The notes: a model not told the origin generated them from the letters alone. A stretch of 7,014 bases of DNA from Schleiferiaceae bacterium (GCA_023260615.1 JALQUY010000085.1:1-7014); one strand, 5' to 3'; shown: positions 1 through 6,039, counted from the stretch's first letter. Made by a program: numbers and translations.

Positions 1-489
1 CAAGATTTGGCCATCCTTAACGTCATCGAGAAGAACCACAAAGGCCTCGTTATCCTCGTGAACAAATGGGACCTAGTGGAGAAAGACCACAAAACGACTG
101 AAGAGTTCACCAAGCTAATCCTTGCCCGTACCAAACCGTTTGTCGATGTCCCTATCATCTTCACCTCGGCGCTCACCAAGCAGCGCGTACTGAAGGGCAT
201 CGAAGAGGCCATGGCCGTGTACGAACGACGCAAGACCCGCATCAGCACCTCTCGCCTCAACGACGAGATGCTGCCCATCGTAAAGCACATGCCGCCGCCC
301 ATTTACAAGGGTAAGGAGGTGAAAATCAAGTACATCACGCAGCTACCTACGCACTACCCACAGTTTGTCTACTTCTGCAATCTCCCCCAGTACGTAAAGG
401 ATCCTTACTACCGCTACGTGGAGAATCAGATGCGTAAGCACTACAACTTCCACGGAGTGCCCATTGAGATTTACTTCCGCAAGAAATAA
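1..489 (+). CDS. der: Ribosome-assembly GTPase Der (EngA), C-terminal part only
   Basis: This is the last 162 residues of a gene that begins before the window; frame 1 is open from base 1 to the TAA at 487-489. Der is a tandem two-domain GTPase needed for late 50S subunit maturation. Visible here are the end of the second GTPase domain, with the G4 motif NKWD (fragment residues 21-24) and G5 SAL (56-58), and then the C-terminal KH-like domain from about residue 85 to the end, with a proline-rich linker (MPPPIYKGKEVK) and the NLPQYV segment. The TTG at base 7 is an internal leucine codon, not a start. G1 to G3 and the whole first GTPase domain lie outside the window. The gene converges on the GldA-like gene and ends just before a hairpin terminator. 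Identity is secure from the domain pair. Confidence 0.93.
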   Translation, partial: QDLAILNVIEKNHKGLVILVNKWDLVEKDHKTTEEFTKLILARTKPFVDVPIIFTSALTKQRVLKGIEEAMAVYERRKTRISTSRLNDEMLPIVKHMPPPIYKGKEVKIKYITQLPTHYPQFVYFCNLPQYVKDPYYRYVENQMRKHYNFHGVPIEIYFRKK

Positions 490-490
490 G

Positions 491-520
491 AAAAGCCGGC
501 CCTGAGGGTCGGCTTTTTTT
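491..520 (+). terminator. Intrinsic terminator after der, probably bidirectional
   Basis: The hairpin has a 12-base-pair stem, AAAAGCCGGCCC (491-502) pairing with GGGTCGGCTTTT (506-517). It contains one G.U pair, a TGA loop and a run of seven T at 514-520. It begins one base after the der stop codon. Read from the other strand, the same stem is followed by TTTTCTTATTT, so it can also stop transcription coming from the convergent gene whose stop is at 544. Confidence 0.9.
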
Positions 521-543
521 GTGCGCTAGGGGCAAAAGAGGTC

Positions 544-1242
544 TTAGGACGTGACCTTTCGGAAGGTCGCTTCTAGGTTCTCGCCGCCCTTTTTAGTGAA
601 GGTTTCAATGGAGTCTTCGCGGACAATCTGCCCTTTGCGAATGAACACCACCCGGTCGCAAAGCGCCTCGACCTCTTGCATGATGTGGGTAGACAGGAGC
701 ACGGTCTTGTTGGCGCCTACGCTGCGGATCAGTTTCCGAATTTCCACCAATTGGTTCGGGTCTAGGCCGGTCGTGGGTTCGTCTAGGATGAGGACCTCGG
801 GGTCGTGCACCAGCGCAGCTGCTAGGCCCACGCGCTGCCGGTAGCCTTTGGAGAGCTGTTTGATTTGCTTGTGGCGTTCCGGGGTGAGGCCCACCTCTGC
901 GATGCGCTGCTCCACCGCTTCTTCGGGCGCCCCGTAGAGGTTAGCGACAAAGCGTAGGAACTCCGTGACATACATGTCTTGGTAGAGCGGGTTGTGTTCG
1001 GGCAAGTAGCCGACGCGCTTGCGAACTTCTAGGGACTCCTTGGCGCAGTCTAGGCCACAGACCGAGGCCGTGCCTTCGCTGGCGGGGAGATAACCCGTTA
1101 AAATTTTCATCAAGGTGCTTTTTCCAGCTCCATTAGGACCCAGTAGGCCTACAATTTGGCCCTTAGGCAGCTCCAAGGTTACGCCATCCAAGGCTTTTTG
1201 CGCGCCGTAGAGCTTGGTCAAACCATGCGTGGAAATCGCCAT
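544..1242 (-). CDS. gldA: ABC transporter ATP-binding protein, GldA-like
   Basis: This is a 232-residue cytoplasmic ABC ATPase with all the expected elements: Walker A GPNGAGKST (35-43), signature LSKGYRQRVG (130-139), Walker B VLILDEPT (150-157) with catalytic Glu155, D-loop GLD (159-161) and switch His186. The Q-loop position holds Glu (GYLPEHNPLY, 79-87), as in GldA and related ATPases. The stretches LTGYL, PEHNPLYQDMYV, LSKGYRQRVGLA and TTGLDPNQLVEIR are what I know from GldA, the ATPase of the GldAFG transporter needed for gliding and type IX secretion-linked functions. Family members such as Flavobacterium GldA are near 300 residues; this one lacks roughly the last 65. No permease gene (GldF/GldG type) is in view, so its transport partner and role are inferred. 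It starts three bases after the upstream exported-protein gene and is likely co-transcribed with it. It carries unusually many CTA leucine codons. It could also be another Bacteroidota export ATPase of the same subfamily. Confidence 0.8.
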   Translation of the reverse strand: MAISTHGLTKLYGAQKALDGVTLELPKGQIVGLLGPNGAGKSTLMKILTGYLPASEGTASVCGLDCAKESLEVRKRVGYLPEHNPLYQDMYVTEFLRFVANLYGAPEEAVEQRIAEVGLTPERHKQIKQLSKGYRQRVGLAAALVHDPEVLILDEPTTGLDPNQLVEIRKLIRSVGANKTVLLSTHIMQEVEALCDRVVFIRKGQIVREDSIETFTKKGGENLEATFRKVTS

Positions 1243-1245
1243 GTC

Positions 1246-1752
1246 TTAGTTTTTTAGGAAGAGGAGCCAGGTGGCCCAGCCCCCAGCCGCTTGGAGGGTG
1301 GCATTGGTCTTAGCGCGGTAGGTGTAACATTCCAAATACACGGGGTCGCTGAAATACCCTTTGTTTTTGGAGAGAAGCAGCACGCGTCTATCGTGCAAGG
1401 GGTGGTAGGTCTTCACCAAATCGTAGATGATGGTCACAGGCCCAAAGAATACGCCGGCAAAGAAATTGTGCCAATGCCGGCCGCGCAGACGGCTGTCGTT
1501 GTAGGCGCGCAAGCAAACGTCTACGTCGCTGAAAGCGGCTTCCTCCGAAACAGGCTCTAGTGCCTCTAGGCCGACGTAGGCTAGGTCGCTCGCAGGGATG
1601 CGGTAGCGCTCTCCTGAAGCGGCAAATACGAGATGGCTTTTGGAAATCTTGACCACCTCGCCCTCAAAGCGGTGCCCATTTTGAAGCACCACGATGTCCT
1701 TCGCCATCAGAGCGAGGGGCAAAAAGGCCAGTAGTAGCAGAAACTTTTTCAT
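1246..1752 (-). CDS. Small exported or membrane-anchored protein of unknown function
   Basis: I chose the ATG at 1752, giving 168 residues, because it opens a classic signal peptide (MKKFLLLLAFLPLALMA, likely cleavage before KD at 18-19) and has a Shine-Dalgarno sequence at the right distance. The reading frame stays open further upstream, but only antisense to rsgA. After the signal comes a short beta-rich module (about 19-65, DIVVLQNGHRFEGEVVKIS onward) of the kind that opens many Bacteroidota lipoprotein-like or envelope proteins. There are two hydrophobic segments, about 97-113 and 153-166, with a GY..DP.Y..CY...A pattern between them. There is no lipobox cysteine at the cleavage site. 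I recognise the overall shape from uncharacterised Bacteroidota proteins but no function. The stop lies three bases before the GldA-like gene, so the two are probably one transcript. Confidence 0.75.
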   Translation of the reverse strand: MKKFLLLLAFLPLALMAKDIVVLQNGHRFEGEVVKISKSHLVFAASGERYRIPASDLAYVGLEALEPVSEEAAFSDVDVCLRAYNDSRLRGRHWHNFFAGVFFGPVTIIYDLVKTYHPLHDRRVLLLSKNKGYFSDPVYLECYTYRAKTNATLQAAGGWATWLLFLKN

Positions 1753-1759
1753 AAAATAA

Positions 1760-1765
1760 TCCTTC
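1760..1765 (-). promoter_or_regulatory. Shine-Dalgarno site for the exported-protein gene
   Basis: The minus strand reads GAAGGA, seven bases before the ATG at 1752. It decides the start choice for the 168-residue protein. It stands out because the other starts in this window (rsgA, gcdH, hflX, GldA-like, maeB) have no purine-rich site. Confidence 0.6.
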
Positions 1766-1767
1766 AC

Positions 1768-1775
1768 CGAAAGTA
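1768..1775 (-). promoter_or_regulatory. Weak candidate -7 element for the exported protein/GldA-like pair
   Basis: The minus strand reads TACTTTCG, one mismatch from the Bacteroidota TAnnTTTG element. A start of transcription 5-7 bases further on would fall in or beside the Shine-Dalgarno site at 1760-1765, and there is no clear -33 TTG. The call is therefore weak. Confidence 0.2.
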
Positions 1776-1782
1776 AGGCAGA

Positions 1783-1790
1783 TATCTTTG
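1783..1790 (+). promoter_or_regulatory. Bacteroidota -7 promoter element for the rsgA operon
   Basis: TATCTTTG is an exact match to TAnnTTTG, the -7 element read by the Bacteroidota primary sigma factor. It ends seven bases before the rsgA ATG, so the mRNA should have almost no leader. No TTG is present in the -33 region; TTC at 1763-1765 is the nearest candidate. Confidence 0.6.
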
Positions 1791-1797
1791 GTATGAA

Positions 1798-2751
1798 ATG
1801 ACAGGACGCGTACTCAAATCCACCGGCAGCTGGTACCGAATTCAGCTCGAAGACGGGTCCCTTGTGGACGCGCGTTTGCGCGGCGCTATGCGCCTTCAAG
1901 GTAGCCGGGCCACCAACCCTGTGGCGGTGGGCGACTTTGTGGATGTGGAGCCTGAGTCGGAGGGGCGCTACGCCATCTCCGCCGTACATGAACGGAAGAA
2001 TCACTTGGTTCGGCGCTCCGTCAACCTCTCCAAGAAAACGCAGGTTATCGCCGCCAACATGGATCAAGCGGTGCTGGTCTGCACCATTGCCGAGCCCAAG
2101 ACGCTTCTGGGGTTTATGGACCGGTTTTTGGCGACAGCGGAGGCCTATGAGATACCAGCTGTCCTCGTTTTCAATAAAATGGACGCGTACGGGCCTGCTG
2201 AGATGGACGAGTTGGCGTACCGCGAGGCCTGCTATAGCCGAGCGGGCTACACCATCCTTCGCGTTTCAGCGACTACGGGCGAAGGACTTGATGCGCTGCA
2301 CGAGGTGTTGCGAGACAAGGTCAGCTTGTTTTCCGGCCATTCTGGGGTGGGGAAGAGCACCCTGGCCAATGCCCTGCAACCCGGTTTGGACCTAAAGACG
2401 GGCGAAATCTCTGACGCCCACGGCCAAGGAAAGCACACCACCACCTTCGCGGAAATGCATCCCTTGGATGGGGGAGGTTTCCTCATTGACACCCCAGGCA
2501 TTCGCGGCTTTGGCTTAGTAGACATGGAGCGCGACCAAATAGGTCATTACTTCCCTGAAATTTTTGCCCTTAGCGAGGCGTGCAAGTTCAACAACTGCAC
2601 CCATGAAGAAGAGCCTGGCTGCGCGGTTGTGGCCGCCTACGAAGCCCACCAATTGGCGCCTACCCGGTATGAAAATTACCTCCACATGCTCCATGGCGAC
2701 GAGGGGGACGACCCTTACCGCCATGCCGCAGTTAAAGGATTGGACGAATGA
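1798..2751 (+). CDS. rsgA: Small ribosomal subunit biogenesis GTPase RsgA (YjeQ)
   Basis: RsgA is a circularly permuted GTPase that binds the maturing 30S subunit and releases assembly factors on GTP hydrolysis. The 317-residue protein has the full architecture. An N-terminal OB-fold occupies about 1-70. The GTPase domain follows in permuted order: G4 NKMD (126-129), G5 SAT (157-159), G1 GHSGVGKST (180-188), the G2-region threonines in GKHTTT (211-216), and G3 DTPG (231-234). The C-terminal zinc knuckle is C262-x4-C267-x-H269-x5-C275. Length is normal for the family. The ATG at 1798 follows the TAnnTTTG box closely; the ATG at 1793 is out of frame. The last codon and stop overlap dtd by four bases (ATGA), so translation of the two is probably coupled. 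Confidence 0.97.
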   Translation: MTGRVLKSTGSWYRIQLEDGSLVDARLRGAMRLQGSRATNPVAVGDFVDVEPESEGRYAISAVHERKNHLVRRSVNLSKKTQVIAANMDQAVLVCTIAEPKTLLGFMDRFLATAEAYEIPAVLVFNKMDAYGPAEMDELAYREACYSRAGYTILRVSATTGEGLDALHEVLRDKVSLFSGHSGVGKSTLANALQPGLDLKTGEISDAHGQGKHTTTFAEMHPLDGGGFLIDTPGIRGFGLVDMERDQIGHYFPEIFALSEACKFNNCTHEEEPGCAVVAAYEAHQLAPTRYENYLHMLHGDEGDDPYRHAAVKGLDE

Positions 2752-3200
2752 GAGTAGTCATTCAAAAAGTCTTGGAAGCGTCCGTAAAGATTGGGGGGCA
2801 GGTGCATGCAAGCATCGGTCCGGGGTTGCTCCTATTTGCGGGCTGGGAGGAGAGCGATACCGCTGAAGATAATGCATGGATGGCGCAAAAAATCAGCCGA
2901 ATGCGCCTCTTCGAAGACCACGAAGGCGTCATGAATCGCTCCATCATGGAGGTCAGTGGTCAGTTTCTGGTCATATCTCAGTTTACCCTGCATGCGGCGA
3001 CCAAAAAGGGCAACCGACCGAGCTACTTTCGGGCCGCACATCCTCGGATTTCCAAACCCTTGTACGAGGACTTTTTGGACCAACTTTGGAATGCCTCTGA
3101 CCTCCCTGTGAAATCGGGGGAATTTGGGGCGGACATGAAAGTGGCCCTCATAAACGACGGCCCCGTCACGATCACCATGGACAGCAAAAACAAAGAATAA
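2748..3200 (+). CDS. dtd: D-aminoacyl-tRNA deacylase Dtd
   Basis: Dtd hydrolyses the ester bond of D-amino acids (and glycine on tRNA-Ala) mischarged to tRNA, keeping D-residues out of proteins. The 150-residue cytoplasmic protein has normal length for the family. It begins with the typical MRVVIQKVLEASV strand and carries the two active-site motifs of this dimeric enzyme, SQFTL (77-81) and NDGPVT (136-141), the latter holding the cross-subunit Gly-cis-Pro. The start overlaps the rsgA stop (ATGA) and the stop is one base before the MazG-type gene. It is therefore the middle gene of a tight three-gene operon. Confidence 0.96.
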   Translation: MRVVIQKVLEASVKIGGQVHASIGPGLLLFAGWEESDTAEDNAWMAQKISRMRLFEDHEGVMNRSIMEVSGQFLVISQFTLHAATKKGNRPSYFRAAHPRISKPLYEDFLDQLWNASDLPVKSGEFGADMKVALINDGPVTITMDSKNKE

Positions 3201-3201
3201 C

Positions 3202-3534
3202 ATGGAAGCACCTCTTCAATCCTTGCAAGCCGAAGTCGATCAGTGGATTCAAGACTTCGGGGTTCGGTATTTCAATGAACTGACCAACATGGCCCAGCTC
3301 ACCGAAGAGGTAGGCGAAGTGGCCCGCATCATCGCACGTCGCTACGGGGAACAGTCCGAAAAAGAAAGCGACAAGGCTAAAGACCTCGGCGAGGAACTGG
3401 CCGATGTCCTCTTTGTGACCCTCTGCCTGGCCAACCAAACGGGCACCGACCTCCAAGCCGCCTTCGACCGCCGCATGGCCGCCAAAGGGGTTCGCGACAA
3501 GGACCGCCACACCAATAATCCCAAACTGCGTTAA
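3202..3534 (+). CDS. MazG-type nucleoside triphosphate pyrophosphohydrolase
   Basis: This is a 110-residue, all-helical protein with one MazG domain. The metal-binding pattern ExxE...ExxD is visible as E36-VG-E39 inside TEEVGEVAR and E65-LA-D68 inside GEELADVLF, separated by a basic, charged segment. Such enzymes hydrolyse (d)NTPs, often abnormal ones, to the monophosphate and pyrophosphate, and usually work as tetramers or dimers. At this length it is the single-domain type, unlike E. coli MazG with two copies. The substrate cannot be read from the sequence. It is the last gene of the rsgA-dtd operon, one base after the dtd stop, with no visible ribosome binding site. A 50-base gap and a new promoter follow. 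No toxin-antitoxin partner is present. Confidence 0.9.
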   Translation: MEAPLQSLQAEVDQWIQDFGVRYFNELTNMAQLTEEVGEVARIIARRYGEQSEKESDKAKDLGEELADVLFVTLCLANQTGTDLQAAFDRRMAAKGVRDKDRHTNNPKLR

Positions 3535-3557
3535 ACAAAGCAGAAAGCACTCTGCCG

Positions 3558-3565
3558 TACCTTTG
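3558..3565 (+). promoter_or_regulatory. Bacteroidota -7 promoter element for gcdH
   Basis: TACCTTTG is an exact TAnnTTTG match, ending 19 bases before the ATG at 3585. This predicts a leader of roughly 13-15 bases without a Shine-Dalgarno site. No TTG is found at the -33 spacing. A short inverted repeat (GCAGA, 3540-3544, with TCTGC, 3551-3555) lies directly upstream. Confidence 0.6.
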
Positions 3566-3584
3566 CCGCAACAACCTTTTTGCT

Positions 3585-4763
3585 ATGCGACCTGACCTCT
3601 TTGAAGCCCCCGATTATTACCTCTTGGACGAACTCCTCACGGAAGAGCACAAGCTCGTTCGCGATGCCACGCGCGATTGGGTAAAACGGGATGTCAGCCC
3701 CATTATTGAAGACTACGCCCAGAAGGCGGCCTTCCCCACCCAGATCGTAAAAGGCCTGGCGGAAATCGGCGCTTTTGGTCCCTATATCCCTACGGAGTAC
3801 GGCGGTGCCGGTTTGGACCAAATCAGCTACGGCTTGATGATGCAGGAGATTGAGCGCGGCGACAGCGGTGTGCGTTCGACCTGTTCGGTGCAGTCTTCCC
3901 TGGTCATGTACCCCATTTACGCCTACGGCAATGAGGAGCAGCGTCAGAAGTACTTGCCTAAATTGGCGAGCGGCGAATGGCTCGGCAGCTTCGGTTTGAC
4001 CGAACCCAACTTTGGCTCCAACCCCGGTGGCATGGTCACCAACTTTAAGGATATGGGCGACCATTACCTGCTCAACGGCGCCAAAATGTGGATCTCCAAC
4101 GCCCCCTTCTGCGATGTGGCCGTTGTATGGGCCAAAAACGAAGAAGGCCGCATCCACGGCCTCATCGTCGAGCGCGGCATGGAAGGATTCACCACGCCCG
4201 AAACTCACAACAAATGGTCGTTGCGCGCCTCCGCTACCGGTGAGCTCGTCTTCGACAACGTGAAAGTCCCCAAAGAGAACCTCTTGCCCAACAAATCCGG
4301 CTTGGGAGCTCCGCTAGGCTGCTTGGATTCTGCCCGCTACGGCATCGCCTGGGGCGCCATCGGTGCGGCTATGGACTGCTACGATACCGCCCTTCGCTAC
4401 TCCAAGGAGCGCGTTCAGTTTGACAAGCCTATCGGTGGCTTCCAGCTACAGCAGAAGAAACTGGCCGAAATGATCACCGAGATCACCAAAGCCCAATTGC
4501 TCACCTTCCGCTTGGGTCAACTCAAGAACGAAGGCCGCGCAACAACCGCCCAAATCTCCATGGCCAAGCGCAACAACGTCGACATGGCCTTGACCATCGC
4601 CCGCGACGCACGCCAAATGCTCGGCGGCATGGGCATTACCGGTGACTACCCCATCATGCGCCACATGATGAACCTAGAGTCCGTGGTGACATACGAGGGC
4701 ACCCACGACATCCACCTGCTCATTACAGGCATGGATGTGACGGGGATTCCGGCTTTTAAGTAA
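3585..4763 (+). CDS. gcdH: Glutaryl-CoA dehydrogenase (acyl-CoA dehydrogenase family)
   Basis: This is a 392-residue FAD flavoprotein of the acyl-CoA dehydrogenase fold. It is predicted to oxidise and decarboxylate glutaryl-CoA to crotonyl-CoA in lysine or tryptophan breakdown, passing electrons to ETF. The helical N-terminal domain (to about 130) is followed by the beta domain with the FAD/substrate motif FGLTEPNFGSNPGG (136-149), then the helical C-terminal domain with RYSKERVQF (271-279). Residues that set glutaryl-CoA dehydrogenase apart match the human enzyme: Arg97 and Ser101 in SGVRSTCSVQSS (human Arg94, Ser98), and the Tyr370-Glu371 pair in TYEGTHDIH with the catalytic base Glu371 (human Tyr369-Glu370). 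SLRASATGE and ARYGIAWG are also typical of the subfamily. It has its own promoter, and no other gene of the pathway is in view. A non-decarboxylating relative cannot be fully excluded. Confidence 0.9.
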   Translation: MRPDLFEAPDYYLLDELLTEEHKLVRDATRDWVKRDVSPIIEDYAQKAAFPTQIVKGLAEIGAFGPYIPTEYGGAGLDQISYGLMMQEIERGDSGVRSTCSVQSSLVMYPIYAYGNEEQRQKYLPKLASGEWLGSFGLTEPNFGSNPGGMVTNFKDMGDHYLLNGAKMWISNAPFCDVAVVWAKNEEGRIHGLIVERGMEGFTTPETHNKWSLRASATGELVFDNVKVPKENLLPNKSGLGAPLGCLDSARYGIAWGAIGAAMDCYDTALRYSKERVQFDKPIGGFQLQQKKLAEMITEITKAQLLTFRLGQLKNEGRATTAQISMAKRNNVDMALTIARDARQMLGGMGITGDYPIMRHMMNLESVVTYEGTHDIHLLITGMDVTGIPAFK

Positions 4764-4766
4764 ACA

Positions 4767-4798
4767 GCTTGGTAGCTAGAGGGCTAGGAGGCTAGAGA
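4767..4798. repeat. Tandem octamer array, consensus GCTAGAGG, four units
   Basis: The units are GCTTGGTA, GCTAGAGG, GCTAGGAG and GCTAGAGA, exactly eight bases each with no spacer. The array starts three bases after the gcdH stop. It is purine-rich on the plus strand and faces a second, pyrimidine-rich octamer array 14 bases away. The function is unknown. Confidence 0.65.
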
Positions 4799-4801
4799 GC
4801 A

Positions 4802-4814
4802 GGCGCCCAGCGCC
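4802..4814. other. Small GC hairpin between the two octamer arrays
   Basis: GGCGC (4802-4806) can pair with GCGCC (4810-4814) around a CCA loop. With the two flanking arrays pairing imperfectly, it could form the tip of a longer stem. It lies between convergent genes, where a transcription terminator is expected, but no T-run follows on either strand. Confidence 0.4.
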
Positions 4815-4844
4815 CTTTAACCCTTCAACCCTTTTACCCTTTAA
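4813..4844. repeat. Tandem octamer array, consensus CCCTTTAA, four units
   Basis: The units are CCCTTTAA, CCCTTCAA, CCCTTTTA and CCCTTTAA, eight bases each with no spacer. They are followed by a partial CCCCTA that runs into the hflX stop codon (4848-4850). Pure 8-base periodicity rules out coding selection. It may be a variable-number tandem repeat. Confidence 0.75.
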
Positions 4845-4847
4845 CCC

Positions 4848-6023
4848 CTAGTACAAAAAGGTATCAAAGGGAAAGCGCGCGGCGTGTAGCGTGGCGACGG
4901 CGCGGTAGATGGACTCGCGCAAGGAGTCAAAATTGTCTTTGTTGGTCGCGGAAATGAACACGCATTGGCCGCCGAGTTCTTTGATCCAGCGGTTTTGGAC
5001 GTCTTCAATTCGGCCGATATGCCCCTCTTCGTCGGGCTGAGCGACCCACGCATCCACTTTGTTGAAAATGACCAGAATGGGCTTTTCGTGGGCTTTGAGT
5101 TCGGTCAGAATTTGGTTCACGGAGGCCATGTGGTCCTCGTAGGAATCGTGTGAAATGTCCACCACGTGGAAGAGGATGTCCGACTCACGAACTTCATCCA
5201 AAGTCGACTTGAAGGATTCGACGAGTTGGGTGGGCAATTTTCGGATGAATCCGACCGTATCCGTGAGCAAAAAGGGCAGGTTGCCGATCACGATTTTTCG
5301 GACGGTCGTGTCGAGGGTGGCGAACAATTTGTTTTCAGCCAAAACTTCGGTCTTACCCAAGGCATTCATCAAGGTGGACTTTCCCACATTGGTGTAGCCC
5401 ACGAGGGAGGCCCGAATCAGCGTGCCGCGGTTGCCCCGTTGTGTGGCCATCTGGCGATCGATTTTCACCAGTTTTTCCCGAAGGAGCGCAATTTTTTGCT
5501 TGATGATTCGACGGTCCGTTTCAATCTGCGTTTCACCGGGTCCGCGCATACCGATGCCGCCTTTTTGTCGCTCAAGGTGCGTCCACATGCGGGTCAATCG
5601 GGGCAGTAAGTATTCATACTGGGCCAATTCGACTTGGGTGCGGGCGTAGGAGGTCTGAGCACGCGCGGCAAAAATGTCGAGAATCAAGTTGGTTCGGTCC
5701 ATGACTTTGATCTCGAACAAGCGCTCAATGTTCTTGAGCTGGGAGGGCGATAATTCGTCGTCAAAAATGGCCAAATCCACCCCGTTGTCGTGGATGTATT
5801 CTTTGATTTCCTCCATTTTTCCGCTGCCCAAAAAGGTGCCCGAATCGGGTCGATCCAATTTTTGGGTAAATACCTCGAGGGTTTCCGCACCGGCCGTGTA
5901 GGCCAAAAAGCGCAGTTCCTCCAGGTATTCTGTCGATTTTGCCTCGGACTGTTCGCGGGTTATAGCACCAATTAAGATGCAGCGTTCCGCTTGGCTCGGG
6001 CGGGCCGAATCACGTTCTAGCAT
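4848..6023 (-). CDS. hflX: Ribosome-associated GTPase HflX
   Basis: HflX is a GTPase that binds 50S subunits and 70S ribosomes and, in studied bacteria, splits stalled ribosomes after heat or antibiotic stress. The 391-residue protein has the N-terminal nucleotide-binding-like domain (about 14-120, including SGTFLGSGKMEEI at 61-73). A coiled linker with the family hallmark GGIGMRGPGETQIETDRR follows (155-172). The GTPase domain has G1 GYTNVGKST (209-217), G2 TLDTT (236-240), G3 DTVG (255-258), G4 NKVD (321-324) and G5 SAT (358-360). It ends in the aromatic tail FPFDTFLY. Length is normal. It starts 16 bases after the stop of the membrane-protein gene and likely shares its transcript. No hfq or hflKC neighbours are seen. 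Confidence 0.96.
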   Translation of the reverse strand: MLERDSARPSQAERCILIGAITREQSEAKSTEYLEELRFLAYTAGAETLEVFTQKLDRPDSGTFLGSGKMEEIKEYIHDNGVDLAIFDDELSPSQLKNIERLFEIKVMDRTNLILDIFAARAQTSYARTQVELAQYEYLLPRLTRMWTHLERQKGGIGMRGPGETQIETDRRIIKQKIALLREKLVKIDRQMATQRGNRGTLIRASLVGYTNVGKSTLMNALGKTEVLAENKLFATLDTTVRKIVIGNLPFLLTDTVGFIRKLPTQLVESFKSTLDEVRESDILFHVVDISHDSYEDHMASVNQILTELKAHEKPILVIFNKVDAWVAQPDEEGHIGRIEDVQNRWIKELGGQCVFISATNKDNFDSLRESIYRAVATLHAARFPFDTFLY

Positions 6024-6039
6024 GCGCGCAACTCAGAAC

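Noticed and set aside
1753..2067. Upstream extension of the exported-protein reading frame to a 273-residue protein
   Set aside because: The extra 105 residues lie mostly antisense to rsgA and are low in family-like content. The internal ATG at 1752 has a signal peptide and a Shine-Dalgarno site.
2832..3203. Minus-strand reading frame of 123 residues opposite dtd
   Set aside because: It is a shadow of a clear dtd gene with active-site motifs on the plus strand, with no start signal or domain.
3202..3534. MazG-type protein as part of a toxin-antitoxin or phage-defence module
   Set aside because: No toxin, nuclease or other defence gene is adjacent. It sits in a housekeeping operon with rsgA and dtd.
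3540..3555. Terminator for the rsgA-dtd-mazG operon
   Set aside because: The stem is only five base pairs and no T-run follows; the next bases are the gcdH promoter box.
3531..4208. Long minus-strand reading frame of 225 residues opposite gcdH
   Set aside because: It mirrors a strongly conserved dehydrogenase gene, has no recognisable domain, and arises from codon bias in GC-rich DNA.
4767..4850. CRISPR array or attachment site
   Set aside because: Units are eight bases with no spacers, no cas gene or integrase is near, and no tRNA end is present.
5166..5609. Plus-strand reading frame of 147 residues inside hflX
   Set aside because: It is antisense to the HflX GTPase domain and shows no family features.
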